A stretch of DNA of 64,000 nt from Chryseobacterium piperi (GCF_002285635.2 NZ_CP023049.2:3162001-3226000); one strand, 5' to 3'; shown: positions 42,034 through 51,749, numbered from the stretch's first letter. The notes: generated by a model from the sequence alone, not told the origin. A program made the numbers and translations.

Positions 42034-42045
42034 GTCGTATATTTG
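42015..42045 (+). promoter_or_regulatory. promoter of the tRNA-Val pair
   Basis: TTTG at 42015-42018, exactly 19 bases, then TATATTTG at 42038-42045: a full match to the Bacteroidetes housekeeping promoter. It overlaps the end of folC (stop at 42031-42033). Confidence 0.85.
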
Positions 42046-42075
42046 CACCACTCTAAACGAGAAAACAAGTATAGA

Positions 42076-42150
42076 GGGTTCTTAGCTCAGTTGGTTCAGA
42101 GCATCTGGTTTACACCCAGAGGGTCGGGGGTTCGAATCCCTCAGGACCCA
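42076..42150 (+). tRNA. tRNA-Val (anticodon TAC)
   Basis: A 75-base cloverleaf. Acceptor GGGTTCT/AGGACCC with A73 (one T-G pair), D-arm with AGCTCAGTTGGTTCAGAGC, anticodon stem CTGGG-like with loop TTTACAC and anticodon TAC at the centre (Val), T-arm GGGGGTTCGAATCCCT. No CCA is encoded beyond the A. Valine is assigned from the anticodon. Confidence 0.95.
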
Positions 42151-42182
42151 CAAAGGTTACTGAAGCCTTTCAAAAAAATTCA

Positions 42183-42257
42183 GGGCTCTTAGCTCAGTTG
42201 GTTCAGAGCATCTGGTTTACACCCAGAGGGTCGGGGGTTCGAATCCCTCAGGGCCCA
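42183..42257 (+). tRNA. tRNA-Val (anticodon TAC), second copy
   Basis: Identical to the first copy except in the acceptor stem (GGGCTCT/AGGGCCC instead of GGGTTCT/AGGACCC): the T-A pair at position 4-69 is C-G, a compensatory change. Same anticodon loop TTTACAC. 32 bases separate them, so they form a dicistronic tRNA transcript. Confidence 0.95.
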
Positions 42258-42260
42258 CAG

Positions 42261-42288
42261 AAAATCTCTCAAGAAATTGGGAGATTTT
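42261..42288 (+). terminator. intrinsic terminator of the tRNA operon
   Basis: aaaatctctc and gggagatttt pair at 9 of 10 positions around an 8-base loop, followed by ttctttttc. Confidence 0.8.
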
Positions 42289-42320
42289 TCTTTTTCTATC
42301 CTATGCTGTCAACAAGACAA

Positions 42321-43220
42321 TTAAGGCATTCTTTCCAACAACAACCCAAGTTTGTAAAGATCGAGATACCGAAGACTTCCGGTACCTTTTAAAAGATGGT
42401 TTTTTAACACCCTTTTTCCCGCTGTAAAAAATAATTTGAAAAACAACCTCAAAGGCTGATTTTTCAACACTTTGTAAGCCTTTACCAGTTTAACTTCAGA
42501 AAGCCGCCCACTCAACTGTTTATTTTTAAGCATATTGGATAAGCTTTCAACAGACTCTTTTACTTTTTCAAGATAAAGTTGGTTATTTTCTACATCATTA
42601 TTAAAAATAGGATTTTCAATATGATCAATTTTAATATTCTCCGCCCGCAGGTCCATTGCAAAAAGTAGATCTTCATACCCGTATTTTTGAAACTCGGAAT
42701 TAAAACGAACTTTTTGTAAGGTCTCTTTTTTAATGATAAAATTATTGGTTTGAAAACTTAAATAAGGATTTTCTAAGCGCTTATTAACTGGTAAATTTTC
42801 ACGTTCTATTGCGAATTTCCACCTTAGATAATGATCCTGATCCGGAAATGATTCTGAAACTTTTCTGCCTCCATATATTACCTGTGTAGTGGAGTTATTA
42901 ACAATAAATGAAATATAATTTTCTAAAAAATTCTTCTCAATTATTTTTCCGTCACAATCCAGAAAAAGCAAATAATCCCCTCCAGAATAATCCAGAAAAA
43001 GATTGCGGATTCTGGATCGGCCTATATTTTTTTCAAGAAAGATAAAATGATCTGCTTCTTGTTGAAGTCCACGGTTGATATCAATAAATTTTTCATCTGA
43101 AGCATCGTCTATTAAAAGAATTTCTGCATTCAGGTTTTTCTCTGAAATTTCGTTCTTGAGATCATTCACCAATTCACCTACCTCGAAGTTATACACAGGA
43201 ATACAGATGGAGATTTTCAT
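42321..43220 (-). CDS. GT2-family glycosyltransferase
   Basis: From the ATG at 43220, 299 residues; the frame is open upstream only by a TTG. A GT-A fold: ISICIPVYNFEVGELV at the N-terminus, AEILLIDDASDEKF, and YLLFLDCDGKII with the metal-binding D-C-D motif. The C-terminus is helical without membrane segments. It transfers a sugar from a nucleotide sugar to an acceptor, probably in LPS or capsule synthesis. Abuts the GT9 gene (3-base gap) in the same operon. Confidence 0.88.
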   Translation of the reverse strand: MKISICIPVYNFEVGELVNDLKNEISEKNLNAEILLIDDASDEKFIDINRGLQQEADHFIFLEKNIGRSRIRNLFLDYSGGDYLLFLDCDGKIIEKNFLENYISFIVNNSTTQVIYGGRKVSESFPDQDHYLRWKFAIERENLPVNKRLENPYLSFQTNNFIIKKETLQKVRFNSEFQKYGYEDLLFAMDLRAENIKIDHIENPIFNNDVENNQLYLEKVKESVESLSNMLKNKQLSGRLSEVKLVKAYKVLKNQPLRLFFKLFFTAGKRVLKNHLLKGTGSLRYLDLYKLGLLLERMP

Positions 43221-43223
43221 CAA

Positions 43224-44189
43224 TTATATTTTTTCAATAATTTTCTGAATATCCAGCTCTTCCAGACATGCCCAATCTCCCCGATAGCATTCTTTATCGC
43301 CAAATACGGAACACGGTCTACATGTTAAATCTTTAATCTGTACGACATCATTCTCACTCTGTCCAAATCCTAAAAACCCTGCATATGGATGCGTTGCCCC
43401 CCATATAGAAACACAACGTGTACCTACAAGACTAGCCAAATGCATATTCGCAGAATCCATCGAAATCATCAGTTCCAATTCTGCTATTTTATTGAGTTCT
43501 TCTTTAAGGTTCAATTTTCCGGATAAGCTTTTGGTATTGGGAATTTCAGTTTCCCATCTTTCAAGAGTTTCCGTTTCTTTTTTCCCGCCTCCAAAGAAGT
43601 ACACCATTTCCCTCTTGGCCAAAACTCTCGCCAGCTCATAAGATTTCTCTAAAGGGAGCATTTTCCCTTTGTGCTGAGCGAAAGGAGCAAATCCTATTCC
43701 TGATTTTTTCTGAGAACCTGGTCTCAGCTGATCGGACAGTTTTACCTCAAAGCCCATTTCTCTGAAAACATCAGCATAACGTTCAACCGTTCTTTTCAGC
43801 TGGATTTTATCCAGATTCCAGATATCTGTAAGCTTTTCTTTCTCCTCTTTCCCTTTATCTATTTTGAATACTTTATATCCCTTTCTCCTGTAGATTTTAT
43901 CCAAGACCTTAGTCCTGATCACATCATGAAGATTGGCTATATAATCCGGATGGAATTCTTTTATAAGTTCATTGGCCAATCTGTTCAGTCCAAAAAAACC
44001 TTTATAATCATCCAGATTAATTCCTTTAAATATAATATTCGGAATATCCGAGAACAGGCTTTCAAAATTCTTCCGGGAAACCATAATAATTTCCACATCC
44101 GGATTTTGTTCAAGAAACTCACGAAAAACCGGCGCTGTCATTGCAACATCACCAAAAGCAGAAAAACGGTATGCTAAAATTCTGGTCAC
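43224..44189 (-). CDS. GT9-family heptosyltransferase-like protein
   Basis: 321 residues with a GT-B fold of the GT9 family: AYRFSAFGDVAMTAPVFREF at the start, IGFAPFAQHKGKMLP around the middle, ELELMISMDSANMHLASLVGTRCVSIWGATHP and CRPCSVFGDKECYRGDWACLEEL at the end. GT9 members add heptose or related sugars to lipopolysaccharide inner core in the cytoplasm. Adjacent to GT2 gene and sufE. Confidence 0.88.
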   Translation of the reverse strand: MTRILAYRFSAFGDVAMTAPVFREFLEQNPDVEIIMVSRKNFESLFSDIPNIIFKGINLDDYKGFFGLNRLANELIKEFHPDYIANLHDVIRTKVLDKIYRRKGYKVFKIDKGKEEKEKLTDIWNLDKIQLKRTVERYADVFREMGFEVKLSDQLRPGSQKKSGIGFAPFAQHKGKMLPLEKSYELARVLAKREMVYFFGGGKKETETLERWETEIPNTKSLSGKLNLKEELNKIAELELMISMDSANMHLASLVGTRCVSIWGATHPYAGFLGFGQSENDVVQIKDLTCRPCSVFGDKECYRGDWACLEELDIQKIIEKI

Positions 44190-44191
44190 AA

Positions 44192-44611
44192 CTACGACTT
44201 GAGTTGATAGGCAACCGCATAAAATTTAATTTGTTTGGTCATTGCCATTAAACCATTGGCTCTGGATGGAGAAAGAAACTCCTGAAGCCCTATTTCCGAA
44301 ATAAACTCAAAATCTGAGTCTAAAATTTCCTGTGTAGAATGTCCACTGTAAATACTTACCAATAATGAAACAATCCCTTTTGGTAAAATCCCGTCAGAAT
44401 CTGCATTAAAGAAAAGTTTCCCGTCTTTGAATTCAGCATCGATCCAAACTTTACTCTGGCAGCCTTTAATAAGGTTGTCATCTGTTTTCTTATCTTCAGA
44501 AAGTCCTTTTAAGTCTTTTCCAAGGTCAATAATATATTCATACTTCTGCTCCCAATCTTCAAGAAACGCAAATTCATCGATTATTTCCTGCTGTTTTTCT
44601 TTAATGGTCAT
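44192..44611 (-). CDS. sufE: SufE-family sulfur acceptor
   Basis: A 139-residue protein with the acceptor Cys51 in LIKGCQSKVWIDAEF and the C-terminal region LQEFLSPSRANGLMAMTKQI, both diagnostic of SufE. It receives persulfide from SufS in Fe-S cluster assembly in the cytoplasm. It is odd that it stands 2 bases from the GT9 gene and not with sufS; no suf genes are in the window. Confidence 0.93.
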   Translation of the reverse strand: MTIKEKQQEIIDEFAFLEDWEQKYEYIIDLGKDLKGLSEDKKTDDNLIKGCQSKVWIDAEFKDGKLFFNADSDGILPKGIVSLLVSIYSGHSTQEILDSDFEFISEIGLQEFLSPSRANGLMAMTKQIKFYAVAYQLKS

Positions 44612-44659
44612 CTTTTAACTATTTCTTTGTGCAAAGATAGCCAATTTTGTAAAGTTTTT

Positions 44660-45754
44660 TTATTGTGATGCTTTTTGGAAAACTTCCAGCAGTTTTACTT
44701 CTTCATTTTCCCAGCAGAGAAGTTCTGACGCTTTTTCCAATTCGTCTTGATATTTCCCCCTGCCTCTGTCCAAAACCAGAGTTATAGCCCTTGCAATACT
44801 TTCAGGCTGATGGTCTTTGATTATTTCCCCAACATTAAATTGTTCTTTGATTCTCTTCATTTCCGGAAAGTCTGCCAAAATCAAAGGGACTCTTGCCTGG
44901 ATACAGTCTAATACCTTATTAGGCAGAGAGTATAAATAACTGTCTCCTCCATTTTCCTCAATACTCAATCCTGCATCTGCTAAAAGCGTTACCTTTCTTA
45001 AGTCCTCGGGTTTTAATTTCCCCAGAAACTTAACTTTATGTTGTAGATTTTCACGAATTACCAAATCTTCGAATTCTCTTTTTTGGGGACCATCACCCGC
45101 AATTTTAAAAATAACCCCTTCCAGACGGTGCATTGCCAAAATGGCTTTATCAATTCCCCTGAACGGATTTAGAGCGCCTTGATATAAAATGATCTTCGGA
45201 TTATTTTCAGGGATTTGTAAGGTAAAACTGATTCTTTTTGGTGCATTCTGTACAACAACAGGGTTTACGTGATACCTTTTTTGAAACCACTCTGCATAAC
45301 TTTTGCTTGCAGTGATCATCAATCTGATTTCAGGAAGAATTTTCTTTTCCAGGTATCGCCAGAGTTTTTGTGACATTTTGCCCTGAATTGCCGGCATCTC
45401 AGAAAAAATTTCATGACTGTCAAAAACCAGAGGAATCTTAAATTCTTTGGAGACAAGATAGTTAGGAAGCAATGCATCAACATCATTTGCATGCAGTATG
45501 GTGTTTTTATCCACTCTTTTCTTTAACGCTTGGTAAAGCTTCCAGTTGAATTCAAAATAGGCCGTTTTCAGGCTTTTTGACCTTAAAGGGATTCGTGAAA
45601 AAGGATAAGGCCTTTCCATTTCCTGGGCTCCTCCCCAGTCATTTCCTATAAGTTCTATTACATATCCGTTGTCATGCAAAGTCTTACAAACCTTCTCTAT
45701 TCGCTGGTCTGTAAATAGGTTACTGAAAGCGGATGTAATTATTTTTTTTTTCAT
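44660..45754 (-). CDS. GT4-type glycosyltransferase
   Basis: 364 residues, GT-B fold. LHDNGYVIELIGND, then LHANDVDALLPNYLVSKEFKIPLVFDSHEIFSEMP, the acceptor-domain features, and ILYQGALNPFRGIDKAI, FKIAGDGPQKREF, ENGGDSYLYSLPNKVLDCIQA with the E-x7-E-like retaining glycosyltransferase signature. Probably an LPS or glycan sugar transferase. Overlaps the preceding small gene's end by 4 bases. Confidence 0.85.
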   Translation of the reverse strand: MKKKIITSAFSNLFTDQRIEKVCKTLHDNGYVIELIGNDWGGAQEMERPYPFSRIPLRSKSLKTAYFEFNWKLYQALKKRVDKNTILHANDVDALLPNYLVSKEFKIPLVFDSHEIFSEMPAIQGKMSQKLWRYLEKKILPEIRLMITASKSYAEWFQKRYHVNPVVVQNAPKRISFTLQIPENNPKIILYQGALNPFRGIDKAILAMHRLEGVIFKIAGDGPQKREFEDLVIRENLQHKVKFLGKLKPEDLRKVTLLADAGLSIEENGGDSYLYSLPNKVLDCIQARVPLILADFPEMKRIKEQFNVGEIIKDHQPESIARAITLVLDRGRGKYQDELEKASELLCWENEEVKLLEVFQKASQ

Positions 45755-45978
45755 GAACTCTTCTTTCCTGCCATCAAATGATAAATTTGTATGAAACAGA
45801 TTAGTCCATTAGGAATGATCACCGGCCAGAGCATTCCACTGTAGATACCATATATGACAAAACAAATACAGCCCACCATATTTACGATTCGTATTTTTCT
45901 TACATCTTTTAAAATAAAACTCAACACGATAAAAAGTGAAGCAGAATATCCGACGTAAGTAGCAATTTCGGGACTCAT
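45751..45978 (-). CDS. small YgjV/SemiSWEET-like membrane protein
   Basis: 75 residues with three membrane segments (7-22, 31-46, 50-66). RIVNMVGCICFVIYGI and LWPVIIPNGLICFIQIYHL give the small PN-type motif of YgjV and SemiSWEET families. Similar genes have been called sugar transporter-like; databases sometimes mislabel them as uroporphyrinogen decarboxylase. Function unproven. Its 3' end overlaps the GT4 start by 4 bases, so it is translationally coupled. Confidence 0.75.
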   Translation of the reverse strand: MSPEIATYVGYSASLFIVLSFILKDVRKIRIVNMVGCICFVIYGIYSGMLWPVIIPNGLICFIQIYHLMAGKKSS

Positions 45979-46131
45979 AAGAAAAATTTAAAGGAAACAA
46001 ACTTAATCATTTTCAATAAGATAATAAAACTTTTTTCTGCCATAAAGTCATTTATTCATTTTTGGTAAAATATTTGTAATTTAGATAATGAATAAAAGAT
46101 AATTCTATCTTTATTCTAATTGAGATATATT

Positions 46132-48663
46132 ATGGATTATAAGTTTTCACAAGGTTTGAGCCAAGTGTTCAAACAAAGCAAAAATGAAGCTAAAAGGCTG
46201 AAAAGTGAATTTCTTAATACAGAACATCTACTTTTAGGTATTATAAAAACAGAAAACTCTGCAAAAGAAATCCTTCAAAACCTTAATGCCGATTTAACAC
46301 AAATCAGAAGAAAAATTGAAACTCTAAATACAGCAAGTCTTAATCCTATTTCTGAGGAGGTAACAAATATTTCTTTCACTAAGATGGCAGATCATGCTGT
46401 TAAACGTGCAGAGTTAGAATGCAGACAATACAAAAGTAATGAAATTAATACCGTTCATTTGCTTTTAGGCATTCTTTATAAATATGAAGACCCCACCTCA
46501 AATATATTAGGAGCTTACGACATCGATTATGAAGGAGTTTCAAGAGAGTATCAAACAATGCTTAAAAATTCAGGGCAGGCACCTCAGATGAGCGCCTATG
46601 ACGATGACGACGAAAGAGAAGATTTTGAGCAAATGAGAAAGCCTGCAGGAAATTTAGGTTCTGCAAAAAGCAAGACTCCTACATTAGATAACTTCGGTAG
46701 AGACCTTACTTCTTTGGCAAGAGATGGAAAATTGGATCCTGTTATCGGTCGTGAGAAAGAAATTGAGAGGGTTTCTCAGATTCTTTCTCGTAGAAAGAAA
46801 AACAATCCGCTTCTTATCGGGGAACCTGGAGTTGGTAAATCAGCTATTGCTGAAGGTCTGGCTTTAAGAATTCAGCAGAAGAAAGTTTCAAGAGTTCTTT
46901 TTGGTAAAAGAGTCATCACTCTGGATCTGGCAAGTTTAGTTGCCGGAACAAAGTATCGTGGTCAATTCGAAGAAAGAATGAAAGCCATTATGACGGAGTT
47001 GGAGAAAAACCGCGATGTCATCTTATTTATCGATGAGCTTCATACCATTGTTGGTGCCGGAAGTTCTACGGGAAGTTTGGATGCATCCAATATGTTTAAA
47101 CCAGCATTGGCAAGAGGTGAAATTCAATGCATTGGAGCCACTACTCTGGATGAATACCGTCAGTATATTGAAAAAGACGGAGCTCTGGAAAGAAGATTCC
47201 AAAAAGTAATGGTAGAGCCAACCAATATTGATGAAACCATTCAGATTTTAAATCAGATCAAAGATAAGTATGAAGAACACCACAATGTTGTTTATACACC
47301 GGAAGCGATATTAGCTTGTGTCAATCTGACATCAAGATACATTACCGACCGTTTCTTACCAGATAAAGCGATTGATGCAATGGATGAAGCAGGTTCACGT
47401 GTCTATATTAAAAACATGAAAGTGCCTACTGAAATCATTGACTTCGAAAAGAAAATTGAAGATATTAAAGAACTGAAACAGAAGGCTGTAAAAGCTCAGG
47501 ATTACCTTGAGGCAAGAAAGCTGAAAGATGAAGAGGAACGTCTTCAAATGGAGCTTAATGCGGCTCAGGATCAGTGGGATAAAGATGTAAAAGAGAAAAA
47601 AGAAACCGTAACTGAAGAAAATGTTGCAGAAGTGGTTTCTATGATGAGTGGTGTTCCTGTAACTAAAGTTGGTAAGAATGAGCTTGATAAATTAGCTCAG
47701 ATGGATAACAACCTGAATGGAAAAGTAATCGGTCAGGAAGACGCTGTAAGAAAAGTAGTTAAAGCTATTCAAAGAAACAGAGCCGGTCTTAAAGATCCAA
47801 ACCGTCCTATTGGAACATTTATCTTCCTTGGAACAACAGGTGTTGGTAAAACTGAGCTTGCCAAAGTAATGGCCAGAGAACTTTTTGATTCTGATGAAGC
47901 ATTGATCAGAATTGATATGAGTGAATATATGGAGAAATTCGCAGTATCAAGACTAGTAGGTGCGCCTCCGGGATACGTTGGGTATGAAGAAGGTGGTCAG
48001 CTGACTGAAGCCGTAAGAAGAAAACCTTATGCTGTGGTTCTTTTAGATGAGATTGAAAAAGCCCACCCTGACGTATTTAATATCCTTTTACAAATTTTGG
48101 ACGAAGGACATGTTACAGACAGCTTAGGCAGAAAAATTGATTTTAGAAATACCATTATTATCCTGACTTCAAATATCGGTACAAGAGATCTTAAAGATTT
48201 CGGAGATGGAGTTGGATTTGGAACTTCTGCTAAAAAATCAAATTCAGATACCAGAGCGAGAAGTACCATCGAAAATGCACTTAAAAAAGCATTTGCTCCT
48301 GAGTTCTTAAACAGAATTGACGATATTGTAATCTTCAACTCTCTTGAGCAGGCTGATATCAAGAAAATCATTGATCTTGAGTTGAACAAACTTTACAACA
48401 GACTTGAAAAATTAGGATATAAAGTTGATTTAACTGATGCAGCAAAAGACTTTATTTCCGAAAAAGGATGGGATAAAGATTTTGGAGCAAGACCACTGAA
48501 GAGAGCTATCCAGAAATATATTGAAGATTTATTAGCTGAAATGCTGGTAAATAAGCAATTAAACGAAGGAGAAACTATTGTCCTGGATGTTAACGAAGCA
48601 AAAGACGGGTTAACAGGAAAAGCCCACAAAACTAAAAAGACGACTGAAAAGTCTTCACAATAA
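46132..48663 (+). CDS. clpC: ClpC-type AAA+ unfoldase of the Clp protease
   Basis: From the ATG at 46132, 843 residues; the frame's upstream TTG at 46120 is not needed. Two Clp_N repeats (LSQVFKQSKNEAKRLKSEFL and TKMADHAVKRAELECRQYK), AAA1 with Walker A GEPGVGKSA and Walker B VILFIDELHTIVGAG, a UVR-type coiled segment DYLEARKLKDEEERLQMEL, AAA2 with GTTGVGKTE and VLLDEIEKAHPDV, and a Clp D2-small domain. It delivers proteins to ClpP. Strong terminator follows. Confidence 0.96.
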   Translation: MDYKFSQGLSQVFKQSKNEAKRLKSEFLNTEHLLLGIIKTENSAKEILQNLNADLTQIRRKIETLNTASLNPISEEVTNISFTKMADHAVKRAELECRQYKSNEINTVHLLLGILYKYEDPTSNILGAYDIDYEGVSREYQTMLKNSGQAPQMSAYDDDDEREDFEQMRKPAGNLGSAKSKTPTLDNFGRDLTSLARDGKLDPVIGREKEIERVSQILSRRKKNNPLLIGEPGVGKSAIAEGLALRIQQKKVSRVLFGKRVITLDLASLVAGTKYRGQFEERMKAIMTELEKNRDVILFIDELHTIVGAGSSTGSLDASNMFKPALARGEIQCIGATTLDEYRQYIEKDGALERRFQKVMVEPTNIDETIQILNQIKDKYEEHHNVVYTPEAILACVNLTSRYITDRFLPDKAIDAMDEAGSRVYIKNMKVPTEIIDFEKKIEDIKELKQKAVKAQDYLEARKLKDEEERLQMELNAAQDQWDKDVKEKKETVTEENVAEVVSMMSGVPVTKVGKNELDKLAQMDNNLNGKVIGQEDAVRKVVKAIQRNRAGLKDPNRPIGTFIFLGTTGVGKTELAKVMARELFDSDEALIRIDMSEYMEKFAVSRLVGAPPGYVGYEEGGQLTEAVRRKPYAVVLLDEIEKAHPDVFNILLQILDEGHVTDSLGRKIDFRNTIIILTSNIGTRDLKDFGDGVGFGTSAKKSNSDTRARSTIENALKKAFAPEFLNRIDDIVIFNSLEQADIKKIIDLELNKLYNRLEKLGYKVDLTDAAKDFISEKGWDKDFGARPLKRAIQKYIEDLLAEMLVNKQLNEGETIVLDVNEAKDGLTGKAHKTKKTTEKSSQ

Positions 48664-48684
48664 AAAGTAATTTTGTTAAGAAAG

Positions 48685-48708
48685 AAGCATCGGGAATTCC
48701 CGATGCTT
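48685..48708 (+). terminator. intrinsic terminator of clpC
   Basis: Perfect 10-bp stem aagcatcggg/cccgatgctt around aatt, then TTTTTTTA. Works toward clpC and, with A-rich left flank, toward the minus-strand gene at 48737. Confidence 0.9.
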
Positions 48709-48736
48709 TTTTTATTTCGTTATATTCTGTTTCAGA

Positions 48737-49264
48737 CTAAAGCCCGATCACAAAACCAATATTAGGAACTAAACCACTCGAGAAAATACTTGACCGCTCT
48801 TTATATAAAACATTATACATCAAGCCTAATTGCATAAAAGAATTTCCTCCTATCCTTTGCATATACCCTCCGCCCAGATAAAGAGCACTTTCTTGTCTGT
48901 TATCCTTATAACCATAGTATTTATCTTTATAATCGATGAAATAATGCTGGAAATTACCTCCTAAATAAAATGATCTTGCGAAATAGTAATTGACAAAAGG
49001 CCCTACTCCAAACATTGTTGATCTATAAAAATCTGAAGTCTGCCATGAAATACTCCCTATCACTCCTGCTTCCAGGTCATTGGTAACCATATACCCTACT
49101 CTTGGAGCTGCCTGAAGTGAAAACGAACTGTTACTACCAAAGCCTAAGCCAATACCTCCACCGAATGTCCACCGGTTTGTTTCTGTTATGGGAGCACCAA
49201 CCGAAACCTGAGAAAATACAGGCAGCGAAAGGATCAGCAATAATGGAATAAATAATTTTTTCAT
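48737..49264 (-). CDS. outer membrane beta-barrel protein
   Basis: 175 residues. Signal peptide MKKLFIPLLLILSLPVFSQ, then strands alternating with glycine turns (WTFGGGIGLGFGSNSSFSLQAAPRVGYMVTNDLEAGV, YLGGNFQHYFIDY, ESALYLGGGYMQRIGG) and an aromatic/Leu C-terminus (NIGFVIGL). It resembles the small OMP_b-brl family of 8 strands. Function unknown. Minus strand, convergent with clpC. Confidence 0.75.
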   Translation of the reverse strand: MKKLFIPLLLILSLPVFSQVSVGAPITETNRWTFGGGIGLGFGSNSSFSLQAAPRVGYMVTNDLEAGVIGSISWQTSDFYRSTMFGVGPFVNYYFARSFYLGGNFQHYFIDYKDKYYGYKDNRQESALYLGGGYMQRIGGNSFMQLGLMYNVLYKERSSIFSSGLVPNIGFVIGL

Positions 49265-49411
49265 ATGCAGTTAATTAATTGTTTTTAAGGATTATATGGA
49301 ATCGATTATCTTCATAAGACTTTTATATTTAATCCAATCCATGATGATTTCATATAATATCGTTTTTATCAATGTTTAAAATTATAACTTTTTTTGCGAA
49401 TAGGATTATCG

Positions 49412-49419
49412 TAATTTTG
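49412..49419 (+). promoter_or_regulatory. -7 element of mnmA
   Basis: TAATTTTG exactly matches TAnnTTTG, 41 bases before the ATG at 49460; TTTG lies at 49393-49396, only 15 bases upstream, so the -33 call is uncertain. Confidence 0.55.
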
Positions 49420-49459
49420 CACCCGTTAAGATAGAGATAAAAATTCTATCAAAAATATT

Positions 49460-50647
49460 ATGAAAGTAGTTGTAGGATTATCAGGAGGTGTAGATTCCAG
49501 CGTTACAGCATATTTGCTGCAACAGCAGGGTCATGACGTTGTGGCATTGTTTATGAGAAACTGGAATGATGCTTCCGTTACACTGGAAGATGAATGCCCA
49601 TGGATCGAAGACAGTAATGACGCGCTGATGGTAGCTCAGAAATTAGGAATCCCTTTTCAGGTTATCGATATGAGCGAACTTTATAAAGAGCGAATTGTTG
49701 ACTATATGTTTGCTGAATACCAAAAAGGGAGAACTCCCAACCCCGATGTTTTATGTAACAGAGAGGTTAAGTTTGATGTTTTTATGAAAACAGCGATGTC
49801 TTTAGGTGCTGACAAAGTGGCTACGGGACATTATGCAAGAGTGAATTCTACTTTTGACGAAAACGGAAAAGAAGTTTTTCATCTCTTAGCAGGACAAGAT
49901 AACAACAAAGATCAGTCTTATTTTCTTTGTCAGCTCAACCAGGATCAATTGTCAAAAGCATTGTTTCCAATTGGAGAACTGACTAAACCTCAGGTAAGAG
50001 AAATTGCTAAGGAGATAGGCCTGGTTACTGCAGATAAAAAGGATTCTCAGGGATTATGCTTTATCGGTAAAGTAAGTCTTCCTCAATTCCTTCAACAACA
50101 ATTGAAACCAAACGAAGGCGAAATTGTAGAAATTTTTAAAGATTCTCCACTTTTCTCACAGGAAACACCTTCATTTTCTTCCAAAGAAGAAGAACTCGAG
50201 TTTTTATCTCAAAAAGTCAATTATAAAAAATCTGACGGAAAAGTAATCGGAAAACATCAGGGAGCTCAATTTTTTACGATCGGACAAAGTAAAGGCCTTG
50301 GTATCGGCGGACATAAAGAAAGCTGCTTTATCGTGTCGAGAGATATGGAAAACAACATCATCTTCGTAGGTGAAGGACACAGCTTTCCAGGGTTACATAA
50401 AAAAGCTTTGAAAATTGACAACTCCGAACTTCACTGGGTTCGTGAAGACCTGCGACTTAATAATGGGGAGTCCATGGAAGTAATGGCCAGATTCCGCTAT
50501 AGACAAGGATTACAAAAAGCAGTTATTTATCAGTTTGAAAATGCATTTTATATGGAATTTGAAGAGCCTCAGTCTGCTATCGCCGAAGGGCAGTTTGCCA
50601 CCTGGTATATTGATGATGAGCTTTTAGGAAGCGGAGTGATCGCATAA
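49460..50647 (+). CDS. mnmA: tRNA-specific 2-thiouridylase MnmA
   Basis: The 395-residue enzyme adds sulfur to U34 of tRNA-Lys, -Glu and -Gln. PP-loop [20 protein letters not shown] (residues 3-22), the catalytic Cys in [13 protein letters not shown] and the resolving Cys in [25 protein letters not shown] and ATGHYARVN are diagnostic. Length slightly above average. Transcribed alone, followed by a 12-bp stem terminator. Confidence 0.96.
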   Translation: MKVVVGLSGGVDSSVTAYLLQQQGHDVVALFMRNWNDASVTLEDECPWIEDSNDALMVAQKLGIPFQVIDMSELYKERIVDYMFAEYQKGRTPNPDVLCNREVKFDVFMKTAMSLGADKVATGHYARVNSTFDENGKEVFHLLAGQDNNKDQSYFLCQLNQDQLSKALFPIGELTKPQVREIAKEIGLVTADKKDSQGLCFIGKVSLPQFLQQQLKPNEGEIVEIFKDSPLFSQETPSFSSKEEELEFLSQKVNYKKSDGKVIGKHQGAQFFTIGQSKGLGIGGHKESCFIVSRDMENNIIFVGEGHSFPGLHKKALKIDNSELHWVREDLRLNNGESMEVMARFRYRQGLQKAVIYQFENAFYMEFEEPQSAIAEGQFATWYIDDELLGSGVIA

Positions 50648-50703
50648 GTCTTTGTAGCCTGTTTTCAGAATTATGCTAGAAAGAAAAATTAAAATAGTAT
50701 ATC

Positions 50704-50736
50704 GATAAACCCGAAACCAATGGCTTCGGGTTTATC
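50704..50736 (+). terminator. intrinsic terminator of mnmA
   Basis: gataaacccgaa/ttcgggtttatc, a perfect 12-bp stem with a 9-base loop and a T-run, 56 bases after the stop. Confidence 0.88.
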
Positions 50737-50942
50737 TTTTATATTCTCGGAAGGATATTCCTTCTATTATTTAATTAAATGAGTCTAAATAATTGTCTGG
50801 CAATATTTTTCCCAGATCTTAACACTCTATTTTAAGAATAAAACAGATCAATAAAAAACTTAAAAATCCAGAATACAAGCTCCATGATTTACGTTTTATT
50901 TTATAAGTACATGTTAGTTAAGAGCTGATGCTCTATTGAAAA
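50737..50942. other. intergenic region, no gene seen
   Basis: About 205 bases, AT-rich, downstream of the mnmA terminator and of the convergent response regulator. No feature supported. Confidence 0.4.
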
Positions 50943-51686
50943 TTAGCTTACCAGCCAATCTTTAAAATCCTTAACCCGGTCTCTGCTTACCGTAATCTCC
51001 TCTTTTGGCTGAAATTCAAGTTCTACTTTATAATTGGGTGAAGTATGAATATTCTTAATATAATCGGAATTGATAATAAACTGTCTGTTTACCCGAAAGA
51101 ATTTACTCTCTTCCAATAACTCCTCCAGCTCGTCTAAAGTAAAGTCTGACGGATATGAACGTTCTTGTGTCTGCAAGTAAACAATTTTATTCTCGCTATA
51201 AAAACAACTTACTTCGTGAGTCTGGATAATTTTCAGGTTATATCCAATTTTAACCAGAATTCTGGAAAGCGTGGTTTTATCTTTTTTAATTAGCTGCTTA
51301 ATTTCCTGTGAGCTGACCGAGTTATCCGCAGGAAGAAATGATTGATATTTTTCAATAGCCCCGGCCAGATCCTCTTCAAGAATGGGTTTTAATAAATAAT
51401 CGATACTATTTAATTTAAAAGCTTTTAGAGTATATTGGTCAAAAGCAGTAGTGTAGATAATAAATCCTTTGGTAGGAACTTTTTCAAAAATATCAAAGGA
51501 CAAACCGTCGCCCAAAACAATGTCGGAAAAGATTAATTGAGGATGTTCATTTTCCGAAAACCAAGTTACCCCTTCTTCTACTGATTCGATTTTAGCCACT
51601 ACCTCTATTTCAGGAAAAATACTTAGCATTCGTTCTAATTTCCTTGAGGCAGGTCTTTCATCTTCAATAATGACAGTTTTGATCAT
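50943..51686 (-). CDS. LytTR response regulator
   Basis: A complete 247-residue LytTR regulator: receiver IEDERPASRKLERML with acidic pair, phosphate Asp in LIFSDIVLGDG, KP in YLLKPILEED; LytTR DNA-binding domain from about residue 145 with FYSENKIVYLQTQERSYPSD and FFRVNRQFIINSDYIKNI. It probably acts with the histidine kinase at 53239 in the same cluster and controls the intervening genes. In contrast to the damaged regulator at 2532 it is full length. Confidence 0.93.
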   Translation of the reverse strand: MIKTVIIEDERPASRKLERMLSIFPEIEVVAKIESVEEGVTWFSENEHPQLIFSDIVLGDGLSFDIFEKVPTKGFIIYTTAFDQYTLKAFKLNSIDYLLKPILEEDLAGAIEKYQSFLPADNSVSSQEIKQLIKKDKTTLSRILVKIGYNLKIIQTHEVSCFYSENKIVYLQTQERSYPSDFTLDELEELLEESKFFRVNRQFIINSDYIKNIHTSPNYKVELEFQPKEEITVSRDRVKDFKDWLVS

Positions 51687-51749
51687 CGAATAAGGGTTTT
51701 AGTTTTAAAAATCAGAAAATAAAATTAGATAAAAGAATCCAAATTGTAA

